Origin: Omphiscola glabra
Lineage: Eukaryota > Mollusca > Gastropoda > Lymnaeidae
Assembly (NCBI GenBank): GCA_964017045.1
Contig: OZ024806.1
Location: 7,026,488 to 7,090,487, forward strand
DNA: 64,000 bases
Direction: 5' to 3'
A model generated the notes under the pieces. It worked only from the letters and a program-made list of their open reading frames with translations, had not been told where the DNA came from and did not search any database. Below, one piece after another: positions 33,965-45,714 of this stretch. The position numbers and the translations under genes were made by a program. Each line of letters starts with the position of its first letter. The stretch's first letter is position 1.

Positions 33965-34440
33965 TTATTCCCCGCCCCCCTGGAAAAATGTTTTCTGGGT
34001 TGGGTTGAGGAGTGGGGCTGAATATTTTAACGTCTAAAGAAATCTGTTATCATTAGCAACAAGTCTACGGCCAAGTTTCAGCTTGATAGGGTGATAAGGA
34101 GATAAAGTTTACTTATGGGTATTGTAAAATTATTATTAAAGCTTAATATATTATATTGTTATATGGACACAGATTGTTCGTGTCTATTTAATCTCTGACA
34201 AGAAGTGGGTCAATTAGCTCCCCCTTGAAAATCAGTAAAAAAAAATTGTTTTTGAGAGTTTGGGCTAGGGAGTGTTGCCGACAACCTTAAAGAATGCTTA
34301 GTCATTATCAACGAGTATATTTGCTAAGTCTCAGCTGGATGGGATGACGGTTAGTGGGACATTTAGCCGTCCAAAGATTATTCTGCCACAAAGGTGGAAA
34401 GAAACACACGGAGAAAAACGAATTTAATAAAAATGATTTA
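33965..34440. repeat. Two adjacent pieces of a dispersed repeat
   Basis: 'GCAACAAGTCTACGGCCAAG' (34058 onward) and 'TATCAACGAGTATATTTGCT' (34308 onward) are related to each other and to 22865-22905. The second piece ends in 'GAAAGAAACACACGG'. Probably tandemly inserted retroposon 3' ends. Confidence 0.5.
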
Positions 34441-34924
34441 AAAATAATTAAGACGTCTGTTAATATTTAGCGTGCCGCTATATGATAGTTTTCTCTAAAA
34501 GAGTTGCGTTATAATAATGTATATGCTAGAGAATGATTCATTAAACTATATTTTAACGTCTGATCAAATATACGTTTTAATCAATAGCAAGAAAAATGTT
34601 TTTGTGTGTACTAAACAGTTATAAAGCAACGGAGAAGCTTAAATACTAAATGTGTACATATTGTTGAAATATCACACACCAAAGCACATAAATACCATAC
34701 ATATAGTTATATAAATGGCATATATAATTAGCGAATAAAAATCTCAAAAATATTTAATTAATACATTTTTTTTTTAAAATTGTGTAATGCAAATGTAATA
34801 TAAAATTAATTTATACAAATTAATACACTTTTTACGTATAAAAAGTGTTAACATGTTTTTAACATTTTTCTGAGAACTACTTTTAAATCTCATAACAGGT
34901 CCATTGAAAACAAAATTGTTAGTT
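34441..34924. other. AT-rich non-coding DNA
   Basis: Nothing recognised. Confidence 0.4.
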
Positions 34925-35112
34925 TGAGAGAGGCATGCATGTTTGAGAGAGGCGTGCATGTTTGAGAGAGGCGTGCATGTTTGAGAGAGGCGTGCATGTT
35001 TGAGAGAGGCATGCATGTTTGAGAGAGGCGTGTATGTTTGAGAGAGGCGTGCATGTTTGTGAGAGGCGTGCATGTTTGTGAGAGGCATGCATGTTTGTGA
35101 GAGGCGTGCATA
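34925..35112. repeat. Minisatellite, 19-bp unit, about 10 copies
   Basis: Unit GGCGTGCATGTTTGAGAGA with GGCATGC and TTTGTGAGA variants; the TTTGTG variants cluster at the right end. Confidence 0.95.
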
Positions 35113-36111
35113 TTTGTGTACACTTCGTCAAACATAAGCGTGCAGCCATTGATGCCAACCGCACCAATGCGTATCATTAGTCTAACTAAGTATGACACAT
35201 GCGTCTCGTTGTGATACGAAAATATATGAAATGAAGCAATATACTTCAAACAAAATGAATTGGCTGGCTGAATTTACTTGCATAGCAACGGTGTTTGAGA
35301 GAATGAAAAGTTAAATGAAACTACATGAATATAAAAAAAGTAATTTTTTAAAATAAAAAATTAAGGCATTATAAATTTGTGTACAACGCACAACAATAAT
35401 CAGATTATTTAACTGAAGCCCTTTCGATAAACGTAGGGGCAACTGACAGTAGCTCAGATGTCACAGAGTTTATACCATGTGATCATCTTCCTGGTTTGTG
35501 TCGCCTTGTATAACTGCTATATGTGTTTTCTGGCTTTCCTTTACTTCCATGAAAAAAAAAAAGTTACACGAGGTTGCCAGTTTAAGCATGATATTGGGAC
35601 GCCAAAAACAGTTTTTAAAATGGGTTAGGCCTCTTTTTGTCGTATTTTAATTCATAGGCATTTAATTAGAACGTACATTTTTGCTCTTGGTGTTATTTGT
35701 TAAAGAGAAATATCGATTTTTTTTAAAATTTTGTCATACGAGTTTCCAACATGGAACTTTTCCCCAGATTCTTGGCTAATGTTTTGCGGACCGGCAACGT
35801 AATATTCGCGGACTGGCGCCGGTCCGTGGACCACCATTTGTGAACGCTGATCTAAGAAAAACACTTCTTAATTTGGATCATTGCACACACACAAAAATCA
35901 AGCTGGTTAAGGTGATAATTTCTGAGAGGGCCAATGTCCTCTACGTTGATTTAGTGAAAGCCGTGCCCGATACCAGTGCTCAAAATGATGATTTTAAAGC
36001 CATAAGACCATGGTTTTGAGAACTTGAAGAAAAGTAGGTGTGGCAACCATAAAGTTTTTTTGGACACAAGAACGGATTAATCCAGTTCCTATTATATACA
36101 AGGGACACATT
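35113..36111. other. Non-coding DNA with a hAT-like end
   Basis: At 35785-35849 'GCGGACTGGCGCCGGTCCGT' leads to 'GGACCACCATTTGTGAACGC' and TG. The reversed end CAGCGTTC...GTGGTCC is of the kind seen at hAT element termini. A left end was not located. Confidence 0.4.
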
Positions 36112-36206
36112 TTCTTGGAACTCGAACAATTTGGAACTCAAACAATTTGGAGCTCAGACAATGTGGAACTTTAATTTTTTGGAACTTAAACAATTTGGAA
36201 CTGAAA
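36112..36206. repeat. Degenerate short repeat around CAATTTGGAACT
   Basis: About six imperfect copies of 'AACTCAAACAATTTGG'. Confidence 0.8.
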
Positions 36207-36591
36207 CGGAGTTCTGAAAAAATTAAGTTTGGATTCATTAGTCCCAACTGAACAATACGTAAAATTATCGGTACATTTTGTTTTCCTTTCTACTACTGCT
36301 TGAGCTGTCTTACACAGTCACAGGAAAAAATCATTTAATATTTATGCCACACAAACTCGTCGTAAACAATGTGTTTTAAAAATAACTCCACATTTAACAT
36401 TACAATAATAAATCCAAGAGATTCATTCCGTTCATATCACGTTGCTTCTACGTATCTACTGATAAGATGATCTTATAAATATGTCGTAACTACTGTTTCG
36501 ATATGCCCAATGTTTAGTTAGATCAAATGACGTAAGCGTGAAAGACGTCATCAAAAAAGGTTGCGCGGGATCTTCGCCAAATTAATTTGCG

Positions 36592-36755
36592 TGGTGGCAA
36601 AAAGAAGCGTGGGGGAAAAGAAGCGTGAAGGGAAAGAAGCGTAGGGGAAAGAAACGTGGGGGGGCGTGGGGGGAATAAGCGTTGGGGGATAAAGCGTGGG
36701 GGAAAAAAGTGTCTGGGAAAAGAAGCGTGGGGGAAAGAAGCGTGGGGGAAAGCGA
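36592..36755. repeat. Purine-rich repeat around AAGCGTGGGGGAAA
   Basis: Roughly nine to ten imperfect 14-18 bp units. Strand asymmetry (G/A on plus) is strong. Just after it, 36785-36935 holds GGGATCC and CCGGGACC text related to the GATCCCG arrays at 13394 and 17583. Confidence 0.85.
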
Positions 36756-36955
36756 TAACTTTAAACGCTAAATCTATGTCACGATCATTTCGGGATCCTA
36801 TCGGGAAATGGAATAACATTGGAAAGGAGGGTCCCTAGATGGAACGGGATCCAACAGGGAACAGTATCCTAACGAGATCTGTAAGCCACCGGGACCGAGG
36901 TTCTAATGCAATCCCGGGCCACGCCGGGTATATCGGCTATTTTTTATTTTATTTT

Positions 36956-39418
36956 TTAATGCGAGTCCCGAGCTCGTGTAAATTGAACCCGCTTTAATGG
37001 CAGATACGATATAGAAAGCATCGGTGCATAGCCGGTTAAAAACTGATTCTCCCCGAATCTTATCCCATGACTCGGTCCTGTGTCACAACCTGGGAAAGAA
37101 ATGATCGCTTCATTAGAGATTAATGTCTCCTTATAACATTCAAAAAAGAAAGGATCAAGATAAGATTTGTGAAGCTGGGAAGTTATGTCAAACATATTCG
37201 ACTCCACAAGATAAGATTTGTCAAGCTGGGAAGTTATGTCAAACATATTCGACTCCACAAGATAAGATTTGTCAAGCTGGGAAGGTAAATCAAACATATT
37301 CGACTCCAGTGTTACATCTTTATATCTGACGTCACCATGGATGGTAAAGACGGGGGAATAATCATGCACATCCCTTCTCTCTCTTTCCCTTACATCATCT
37401 GATAGATGTGGTATATCAAATGAAATATCTTTTTTTCCGTGGTGTGAAATTGCGAAAGTAATTTTGCATTTTTTTCTCAGCATGATTTCACAGTACAGCT
37501 CTGTACTTATGTTTTTAATGCATTCTATAAAATCCGTCTGATTTTTATTAGAATATGTAGATATCCATGTGTCCTTCCAATCTGGTTTGTCTTTCAAACA
37601 AGAATGAAAAAACTTCATATAATCAAAAACAAATTATTTAAATGTTACAAAACGTGCCGAATGATATATTCCTTTGCATACACGTAGAAAAATATGGGAG
37701 GAAACAATGTCGATGTCAATCAGTAAAGTTATGAGAACGAGTCTATCGAAAGCAGTTTTTAATCTCATGTAAACCTGTAAATGAAAATTGTTTCTTGTTT
37801 CCATTTCCATATCAAAGAAATAACCAAAAAAGGTTGGACCTGTAAGACATCCCTTCAATGCTGATGTAAATGCACTAACATCACTTTGAGGATTGCTCTC
37901 TGAAAGTTCTAAAAAATGTTCTTTTAACATTGAACTTAAAACTTGATCTTTAGTGAAACAGAGAACTTCTGCAAAGTTAGCTTTCGTGTTTGATTTTAAA
38001 ACTCTCAAACCAAAAGCTTTCCTCACTGAAGTCATGTCTTGTAGATCATCACAGAAGAAATTAATCTCTGTCTCCTTGGCTTGACTTGTATCAGAAATAA
38101 CACGTGCACCTGTGACCATTATGAAATAGGTCTTTGTTGTGTCTACCAAGTCTGGTTTTATATCATTGTCACCCAGTCTGGTAACATATCCACTTGCCAT
38201 GTTTTTTGAATCAAATGTTGCATCATTTAAAACATGTATGCCAACTGTAAATTTAGACATGTATTTGATCAAATGTAAATTATGATAATAGCGGTATCCC
38301 AATGGCAAATCCTCAATATCCAATAAACTTAACCGAACTAAATTTTGTGTAGATCGTATTTTATCTTTCATTGACAACTCAGTTTTATCAATCAAATCAT
38401 CAAAATACACAGTCCACGATGAACTTGAATTCAACTCATTGCCATGGTGTCTTGCATGTGGGACACTAAAAATAAATTTTAAGTTTTTCAATGTATCGTT
38501 AAGGACATTTATTTGTCCGGGAATAACGAAGACAGCTCCACCAGACGAGACTCTACATGTTGCAACAGTATAAATTAGTTGGTAATGTCCTTCACGTGTG
38601 TCTGCACCAACAATGTTTCCTAAAGTCACTTTCTTTGATGTCCCGTGTGGATGAGAGATGTGAACAGCAAGATCCTGAGATAATGTCTCATGTTCCATTA
38701 GAGTTAGAGAGTTCTTTTCGACTTTTCTTGGGCTTTTTATTAAAGATAGATGTTGGAAACCATCCCATTCAGACAAACTCGTTGATGGTGTTTTTCTTGA
38801 TATTTCATTGCTTTTTTTTATTTTAAATGTGCGATTATTTAATGTTTCAGAAATCACGTGATCCTCAGTGACACAGAGCACTTCACTAAAGTCAGCTTCT
38901 AAGTTTGTATTTAAAACTCTCAAACCAAAAGCTTTCCTCACTGAACTCCTGTCATGTGGATCATCATAAAAAAATTCAATCTCTGTCTTCTGGGCTTAAC
39001 TTGTGTCAAATATAACATGAGCGGCTGTGACCATTATGAAATAGGTTTTTGTGGTGTCTCTGATGTCAAGTGTTAGTTGATCAGGTCCAGCCAGTCTTGT
39101 AACTAAACCACTTCCTGTGTTACGCACATTTCCCTTTACACATGTACATTGTCTTATATTTCCACAAATACATGGTCTGTCAGGACTATTGAAATTGACA
39201 ACTAACCTCACAGTGAACTGTGAAACATATAAAATAAAATCTAATATACAGGGTGTCTGGTGATGTTCAGGTAAATCCTCTAATTGTAAAGATTGCAATG
39301 ACAAAAATTGTTTGTGACCAGGATTTTTTAAACAAGATTTGAAACGTCCTTCAAGGTCACATTCATCCACAAAGTCCACTTCCAACTGACACTCTTCATT
39401 ATTTCCTTGATTTGACAT
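36956..39418 (-). pseudogene. Nearly open third copy of the trypsin-like family with two in-frame stops (copy C)
   Basis: One continuous 821-codon frame from ATG 39418 ('MSNQGNNEE') to the stop at 36956, interrupted only by TAA at 38996-38998 and 37634-37636; no frameshift was found. The first TAA lies where copy A has a Glu codon (a single G to T), just after 'TAAHVIFDTS'. The second lies in the C-terminal region, where copy B reads 'TFSSYVLQY'. The Ser motif is 'CRVSSGGAVF' (Gly to Val and Pro to Ala relative to copies A and B), and the second-domain His is replaced ('TGARVIS'), so active-site constraint appears relaxed. A 17-residue segment is triplicated (37156-37308) and the C-terminus is longer than in copy B. 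Probably a recent pseudogene; stop readthrough or a truncated product cannot be excluded. Confidence 0.82.
37156..37308 (-). repeat. 51-bp x 3 in-frame repeat inside copy C
   Basis: Three head-to-tail 51-bp units (37156-37206, 37207-37257, 37258-37308) encode about 17 residues each, 'VESNMFDITSQLDKSYL' and variants. Copies A and B have a single corresponding segment ('VEPSMSGLTFRL', 'VESNASGITSRL'). Confidence 0.95.
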
Positions 39419-39800
39419 GATTAATGACTTGATGATCTTGTGTCAGACATCATCTAATGAGACAAATGATAGTGAAATCGAGAACTGTATAAAGATTTTC
39501 CGTAAAAAATAAGTTAACCTATTGATAGAACCTGATAGAGAGATTTCACAGTTCGAATAAAAAATGGGAGACTTTTTGAGTGATTCTTGGGCGAAGAAGA
39601 AATTAAAAAAAAAACACAACAAAAAATCAGTTTATTGTTTAAAATTTGATAAATTAACATTTCTAAAAAAAGCTTCTAGAATGTCTGAAGATGTGCATTG
39701 CGTAACAGAGTAGTGTCACAATGTCTGGTGTTCTTGAGGTACATGTTCACAATCATTGTGGGAATGTGAGTCAGATTTGTTTAAAAATGTGGTCTCTCTT
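39419..39800 (-). repeat. 5' flank of copy C, shared with the other copies
   Basis: Same ordered blocks as 25942-26330 and 11930-12380, for example 'GATAGAGAGATTTCACAG' and 'AGAATGTCTGAAGATGTGCA'. Non-coding. Confidence 0.6.
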
Positions 39801-41754
39801 GGGGTTCGTGAGGCAGTGCCAGGTTGTGCTTCCCATTTAAAAAAATGCAAAACAAAAAATTATAATATCCAAAAAATAAAAAAAATTAATCCATCAAAAT
39901 TATAAAATGAGAGATGAGTGAATTTTGTATTTTTTTTTACCGGTGACATGTTCAACAGTGTTCACTATAGAGTTTCACTGGAACAAAATATGAGGGAAAA
40001 TGCAAGCCTAAAAACTGGGTGTTCGCATACAGTCAACGTTGCTGAAATTGAAAGTAAAATCGAATTTGTCCTTTTTTAAAATGACCTCGGCGAAAACTTT
40101 GGAATTGGTAGGCAATCTAATTATAGAATCTGATCACGGTTTGTATTTGACCAATGTCCAGATAATCTAGTCATTGATAGTGAATAAATCATTGTTATCA
40201 TTCTTTAAAATTGACAGCTGTGTATGGTAATAACTACTTTGACAACACTTCAGTTGACAGTATAACATTATTAGAAAAAAATCCACTTCTGTAATCCTTA
40301 CCATGATCTGCGGTTTCTGTGAGTGTTCTTCCAATAAATTAATTTCTATGAATAATGACTGGTAAATAATATTTAATATCGCCAACGATGTGTAGCATTA
40401 GACTTTAAATAGTATTTAAAACTAGGGCATGGGTTTATTTAACATTATGTCAGCATTGTCTAGCACTAAACTTGCGAGTGATGTTCTTCAATATATAAGT
40501 ATTTGGTAGACCTAAACATTATTAAGAGTGGACATGAAAGATAATTGTTTACTAGCTTCTTGTTTATTTCTTCTTTTTTTTTTTTTTTTACTCCAGCTGA
40601 AAACTTAAAAAAAACTTAAAATTAAACTATTGAACCTAATTGTTTTTTGGGGTTTTTTTAACACACAGAAAGTTGAAATTAGGCGCGGAGTGGGGGAGGA
40701 GGGGAATTTCTAATTGACTTGCTGGATGAATTATCCTTGAATTATCCTTGAATTATCGATGCCTCATTAATCGGATCATCGTGCGCATTTTGCAAGCATG
40801 ACATGACATGACAGTGTCTGCTTCGGTGTATTTAAGACATGACGCACATTTTAAAAGAAAGTTTTGCATGAATAAGATTTTGAGCCAGAGTTCTACCTCT
40901 ACTAAGGATATATGTGCTCAGCTCCATCGTGTTGAAACAAACAGAAATATTTTAAAGGTCAAAATTAACAATGACACTTGTTGTTCGGGTTGTCATACAA
41001 TCCGGAAATATCTATCTTTTTTTTTTATATGTGGTAGAGAGTGCATGCATAAAAAAATGTTGATAACTAAATGTAAAAAATATATCAATTGTACTTTTTT
41101 CGACTTGATATTTCGTTCTGCACAGTTGTTCATGTTGTTATACAATATTGCCAATGACAGAAGCTAATTTTTTCATTTTCGACAATGTCTTGGTTTCAAC
41201 AATGTTCAATATGATTTGCTTTACTACACTATCTTTTTTTCACTTCACAGTTTATTTAAAAGGGGAAACCCCTGCTGAAATCGAAAGTTGCCCATGGTCA
41301 GTAATTGTGAGTCTCGGGGAAAATCCGTAAAACAAGTGGTTAATAATTTGATTTGAGAAACACGGTTTTCTTCCAGATTCCAGAATAAGATAAAAGAAAA
41401 CGCAAAGTACGGCTAATATTTTTTAGAAATACTAGATTATCAAATATATTTGTTAAAATTCGTTAACGAAGCATGCCAACTAAATACCCTATACACTTCT
41501 AGTGTCCTTTGAAAACATGTGCATAACATTAACAATGTACATGTATTAGGTATGATAGAAATAGGGCGTGGCTATTTCAGTATACTCCTCTACTCTATAC
41601 ATTTAAAATTTATTTTTTCATTAAATATTTTCTTCTAAATATATTCGTTAATATATAAATAGATATATTTATCCCTGAACTCAATAAGTTCACATGAAAT
41701 TAGTGTTCCAGTATATTTATCAACTATTAAGAACATACATAAAGAAATTTATTA
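39801..41754. other. AT-rich non-coding DNA
   Basis: Several ORFs of 60-119 codons exist on both strands, but none shows a recognisable domain or splice context. Confidence 0.4.
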
Positions 41755-41880
41755 TTGAGTACTTACCCTCAACCGGATCCCGTCAATGTGGCATGGCTGA
41801 TAGTATCGGAAAAACTCATTCTTACACATAAGAGCTAAAATTAGCTGATCGGGAAAATCTAGGCTTCGCACATTCTTTGA
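41755..41880. repeat. Dispersed repeat, second copy (see 30100-30215)
   Basis: Aligns with 30100-30215 in the same orientation over about 110 bp with clear divergence. Confidence 0.55.
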
Positions 41881-42971
41881 GTGCTGCTTTTCATGGTTTT
41901 CTCTTGCTCATAGCATTTCAGAAAATACACATAGACATAAAGTATCGAATCTGGGTTTGGCCCGGGGGGGGGGGGGGGGGGGCGAGAGTGTTGTGGTGCG
42001 AAAGTGTGCTACAGCCCAAGGTGACACTTTAGGGGTCGCGCTAAAAATTTAGTTTTTCATAGCAAAAATTAACATTAGTTAAATTTACTTTTTGGCAAAA
42101 AATTTTAAAAGACTGTCACTGTCATTATTATAATCAAGATTATTAATTATTTTCCCCCACGCTTTACTATTATAAAATTTTCTCAGTTAACTTGGATCTA
42201 TTTTTTCAATTCCGAAGAAAACTTAACAGCAATGCAGTTTATTTACTTTCTCTAGGCTACTACATTACAGCTTAGTTTTCTTTTCTTTTTTCAATCAGGT
42301 TTTTATCTACTGGATGAAAAAAAATGTGTCTCCTTCTGCACTAACAAAGTGTTGCTCGCATCAATTACTTCACTATTCAGATAGCGCCATTTAAGCATTA
42401 AACTAGGTTTGTCATATATCTTCAGGACCGTTTCTACAATCCGGCATCACGGGCGGCTGCCTGTGGCGTCAAAAGAACAAAAATCACACCGTGAAAACAC
42501 TGAGCAGACGTGGGAGGGTTGCCATTTTTTTCAATTCTCGTATCCCTGGGGCATCAGAAAAAATTAAACAATTAAAAAAAAAAAAAAAACAGCCCTGATT
42601 ACTGTAACGATATTTAATTCACCCCTTTTTTTTTTTACAAAATGCTTCACTAATATAAGAGCTCTAAAATTTAGAATTTATTTTTAAACAGTAATTTAAA
42701 AAGCCTGTGAAAATATTACGATGCAAGGGAAAAACTAAGGAAACGAAATTCACTTCATTTTAATTTCGCAAAATGTGTGGGGTGTGTTTCAATAGTCCCC
42801 CTGAACTCATCTTCAGATGACCTTTATAATGGTATGTCATTTCGTTTGTTCTTGACCATGCGACAACACTGACCACTGTCCAGCCGTAAACTTACGTTTA
42901 CAAAGTGTGGCGTCAAAATGGTCAAAGTTAAGTTGAAGAAAGTTGTAACCATGACGTGTGCCACTTACAAG
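41881..42971. other. Non-coding DNA with G-run and possible hAT debris
   Basis: G-run at about 41962-41982. 'GGACCGTTTCTACAATCCGG' at 42425 has the look of an element end, but no pair was found. Confidence 0.35.
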
Positions 42972-43033
42972 CAGTGCCGGATTAATCTAAAGGCTAATGA
43001 GGCACGTGCCTAGAAGCCCCGAGCCTTTTACGG
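42972..43033. mobile_element. Possible hAT left end (CAGTGCCGGATTAAT)
   Basis: Begins 'CAGTGCCGGATTAATCTAAA' and is cut off by the SPIN-like copy at 43034. The opening resembles hAT termini; no right end or transposase seen. Confidence 0.4.
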
Positions 43034-43271
43034 CATCGGTTCTCAGCCTTTCTAAATACCACGACCCTTTAATACAGTTCTGCGCGTTGTGGCGACCCCC
43101 AACCACAAAATTATGTTCGTTGCTACTTCATAACATTGGAGCATATGTGTTTTCCGGTGGTCCTAGGCGACCCCTGTAAAAGGGTCGTTCGACCCCCAAA
43201 AGGGTCTCGACCCCTGTGAAAGGGTCGTTCGACCCCCAAAAGGGTCGCGACCCACAGGTTGAGAACCGCTG
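43034..43271. mobile_element. SPIN-like hAT MITE, copy 2
   Basis: Starts 'CATCGGTTCTCAGCCTTTCT' and ends 'CGACCCACAGGTTGAGAACC' plus GCTG. Interior blocks match copies 1 and 3 ('GTTCGTTGCTACTTCATAAC', 'GGTCCTAGGCGACCCCTGTA'). The AGGGTCGTTCGACCCCCAAA block is duplicated in tandem. Flanking 8-mers TTTTACGG (43026-43033) and TTTTAATG (43272-43279) match at 6 of 8. Confidence 0.9.
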
Positions 43272-43656
43272 TTTTAATGGGATCAATTATTTTTTTGGGG
43301 TAAGGACAACATTTGATTTTGAAAGTGACATTATGTAAAGAGCTGATGGGCGTTACGCGGGGTCTCTCCATGTGTAACAAGTTCTTAACAAGGGAAATAG
43401 AGGGCTGAGGAAAGATCGTTAGGGGAAATACGATTTTAACTTCCGTAGTAGATAGACATAGAATGGAGTGTTTAGAGAGACTGTGGTCTTGCGATGACAG
43501 CTTCGGTAAATAGACCCAAAAAAAGGACAATGACATTGAATTGGTGCAGTGGATAAGAAATCAAAAACGTCATTTTAATTGTTCTTTTTTTTTTTCTTTT
43601 CAAGCCTGGACACATATTGCTCCACTATATATTCACTTCACAATCACACCCTAAAT

Positions 43657-43863
43657 CAGTGGTTCTCAACCTTCCTATAGCCGCGACCCTTTCATACAGT
43701 TCATCGTGTTTTGGCGACACCCCCAGCCACAAAATTATTTTCCATTATACTTCATAACTGTAGAGCATATGTGTTTTCAGATGGTCTCAGGCGACTCCTG
43801 GGAAAGGGTCGTGCGACCCCCCCCCCCCAAAGAGTTCACCACCCACATGTTGAGGAACGGCTG
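43657..43863. mobile_element. SPIN-like hAT MITE, copy 3
   Basis: Starts 'CAGTGGTTCTCAACCTTCCT' and ends 'CATGTTGAGGAACGGCTG'. Flanking 8-mers CCCTAAAT (43649-43656) and CCTTAAAT (43864-43871) match 7 of 8. It contains a C-run where the other copies have the GACCCCC block. Non-autonomous; orientation is the same as the two other copies. Confidence 0.9.
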
Positions 43864-43871
43864 CCTTAAAT

Positions 43872-44313
43872 CATCCAATGATATATATGCATATATATTT
43901 TCATGAGAGTTAAGTCTTAATTATGCTATTTACTCTTTTTATTATTTTATTTATAAGCCCAAGTCATTTCCCTATGCGTAAAAAAATAAAGACGCCGTCA
44001 TAACTCGTCACGGCACAGACAAAAATATCCCTGTGGCAAACAACTTATTCTTCTGTATCTTAAGGGCCCAAATGAGGGGCAGGTAAGATATAATTTATTA
44101 TATATCAAAGGAAATGGATTCAGTGATATTACACAATACATCTTAAAAATAACATCAGTATGTAAAGAATAGAAGAAAAACAATTGTGTAAGTACAACAT
44201 TATAATATGCTTTAATTAGAATTAAAAGGTAAAAAAAAACTAATTTTAATATTTGGTACATTGTTTTTGGTTAGAGTAAAACACAAGTTGTTTGACCTAA
44301 TTAGTAAACGAGA
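43872..44313. other. AT-rich non-coding DNA
   Basis: Nothing recognised. Confidence 0.4.
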
Positions 44314-44455
44314 CGTAGATATAGCCGGCCAAACATTGGCGACAGCAATGCGTGAACTTCTCATCTACTAAAGTTACTTCACAAAACATGAACCCAAGTA
44401 GTTATCGGGAATTATATTTTGCGCATTATTAAATTCATTACTGAACCATACTTTC
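44314..44455 (-). repeat. Helitron-like block also present at 23233-23520
   Basis: 'AAACATTGGCGACAGCAATG', 'CGTGAACTTC' and 'TAGTTATCGGGAATTATATT' align with the 3' flank of the intact gene. Relative to that flank about 140 bp of the middle is missing. The terminal CTAG of the other copy reads CTAC here. Confidence 0.5.
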
Positions 44456-44504
44456 TTTCAAACATTTAGAATTATTTGTCATATACTCTTAATATCAAAT
44501 TCAC

Positions 44505-44645
44505 TGATTAGGAAGCGGTCCATTATGAAGCAGTCATTTAGGAAGCGGTCCATTAGGAAGCAGTCCATTAGGAAGCAGCCCATTAGGAAGCAATCCATTA
44601 GGAAGCAGTCCATTAGGAAGCATTCCATTACGAAGCAGTCCAAGA
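44505..44645. repeat. 15-bp tandem repeat CATTAGGAAGCAGTC, about 9 copies
   Basis: Degenerate head-to-tail units immediately upstream of the Gypsy-like gag region. It occupies the place where a 5' LTR would be expected. Confidence 0.9.
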
Positions 44646-44724
44646 GTCCCAAAGAAGCTATATATAAGAGATTCTGAAACCACTATATATTATAAACGTT
44701 ACTCTAAGAATCAGAAGAATTAAA

Positions 44725-45526
44725 ATGCGACCGACCGATGGAGCAAAAGGTTACAGAACAGTTTCAACTAGCAACCAGACACCCAAGCTGCCCAGATTTT
44801 CTGGGGAGAGCGGGGTCGAGCAGATATTCAAGATATTCAGTCAAGATATTCCTACAACTGCAACCCATGCCAACAGCAACAGCGGTCACCTGGATATTGG
44901 GCGCCTTAGAGGGACGTGCTCGTCAGTATGTACTAGACCAAGATGCCGAGACAATAGACACTCCCGATAAGCTGCTGCACCTGATTTTACAGAACTGGGG
45001 CGAGCAGCGAAGGGGCACTGCACTAGCTGCGTCATTCTACCGCCAGCAACAAGGACTTGAAGAGACAATTGAGGACTATGCGACCGAATTAAGTAGTCTC
45101 TATATGTTAACAAATTCGGCACGACCTGGCATCCTAGCCGGGGACACGCTGAGAGACGCTTTCATACACGGGCTGCAACCGACCGCATTACGCAGAGATG
45201 TCAAGGCCTACGCCAGGCTACACCATGGTTGCTTATTTGAAGACGTCTGCCGTGAAGGACAGCGCTGGATGCATGAGGACCTGTCGGATGTCGCCGCCGC
45301 CCATCTCACGGTATCATCGTCCTCTGAACTTACCGAACTGACTACCAGAATGATGGCTCGGATCGACCAGCAAATAGCGGCCCTGGCCAAAATATATCCT
45401 CCTCCATCGCATCAGCGGCAAAGGGACCGAGATGAACAGGTCACCGAGTCTACGCCCATGCAACGGCAGCAGCCACACCATCAAACTCCACGCACGGGTC
45501 ACCGTGAATCGAACGGGTCAACGTGA
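44725..45526 (+). pseudogene. gag: Gypsy gag region
   Basis: Opens in one frame with 'TPKLPRFSGESG' and continues, after a frame change near 44850, in the 44738 frame with 'WILGALEGRARQYV', 'LILQNWGEQRRGTALAASFY' and 'RQQQGLEETIEDYATELSSL'. This fits the retrotransposon gag domain. It ends in a Gln/His-rich tail at 45526. A zinc knuckle is not evident in the next 200 bp. Confidence 0.85.
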
Positions 45527-45714
45527 AAATGAATGCTTGGCCAAGAGGAATTACATGTCTCAAAGGAATGGACAAGCCCGACATCAGGGGATACAGCAGG
45601 TCTAGCTGTAACCACAGTCAACCTGGAGACAACTTCCAGCGAAGCAGGGAAACTTCTAGACCCCCGTTGCTGTCAGCCGACACGTAACAGGTTCTCCGGC
45701 ATGTCTAATTGGTA

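Noticed and set aside
34774..35249. ORFs with SNMHASLKHA repeats
   Set aside because: Arise from the 19-bp minisatellite in several frames.
40808..41330. 119- and 60-codon ORFs as a gene
   Set aside because: No domain, no splice context, AT-rich composition and overlapping frames; chance ORFs are expected here.
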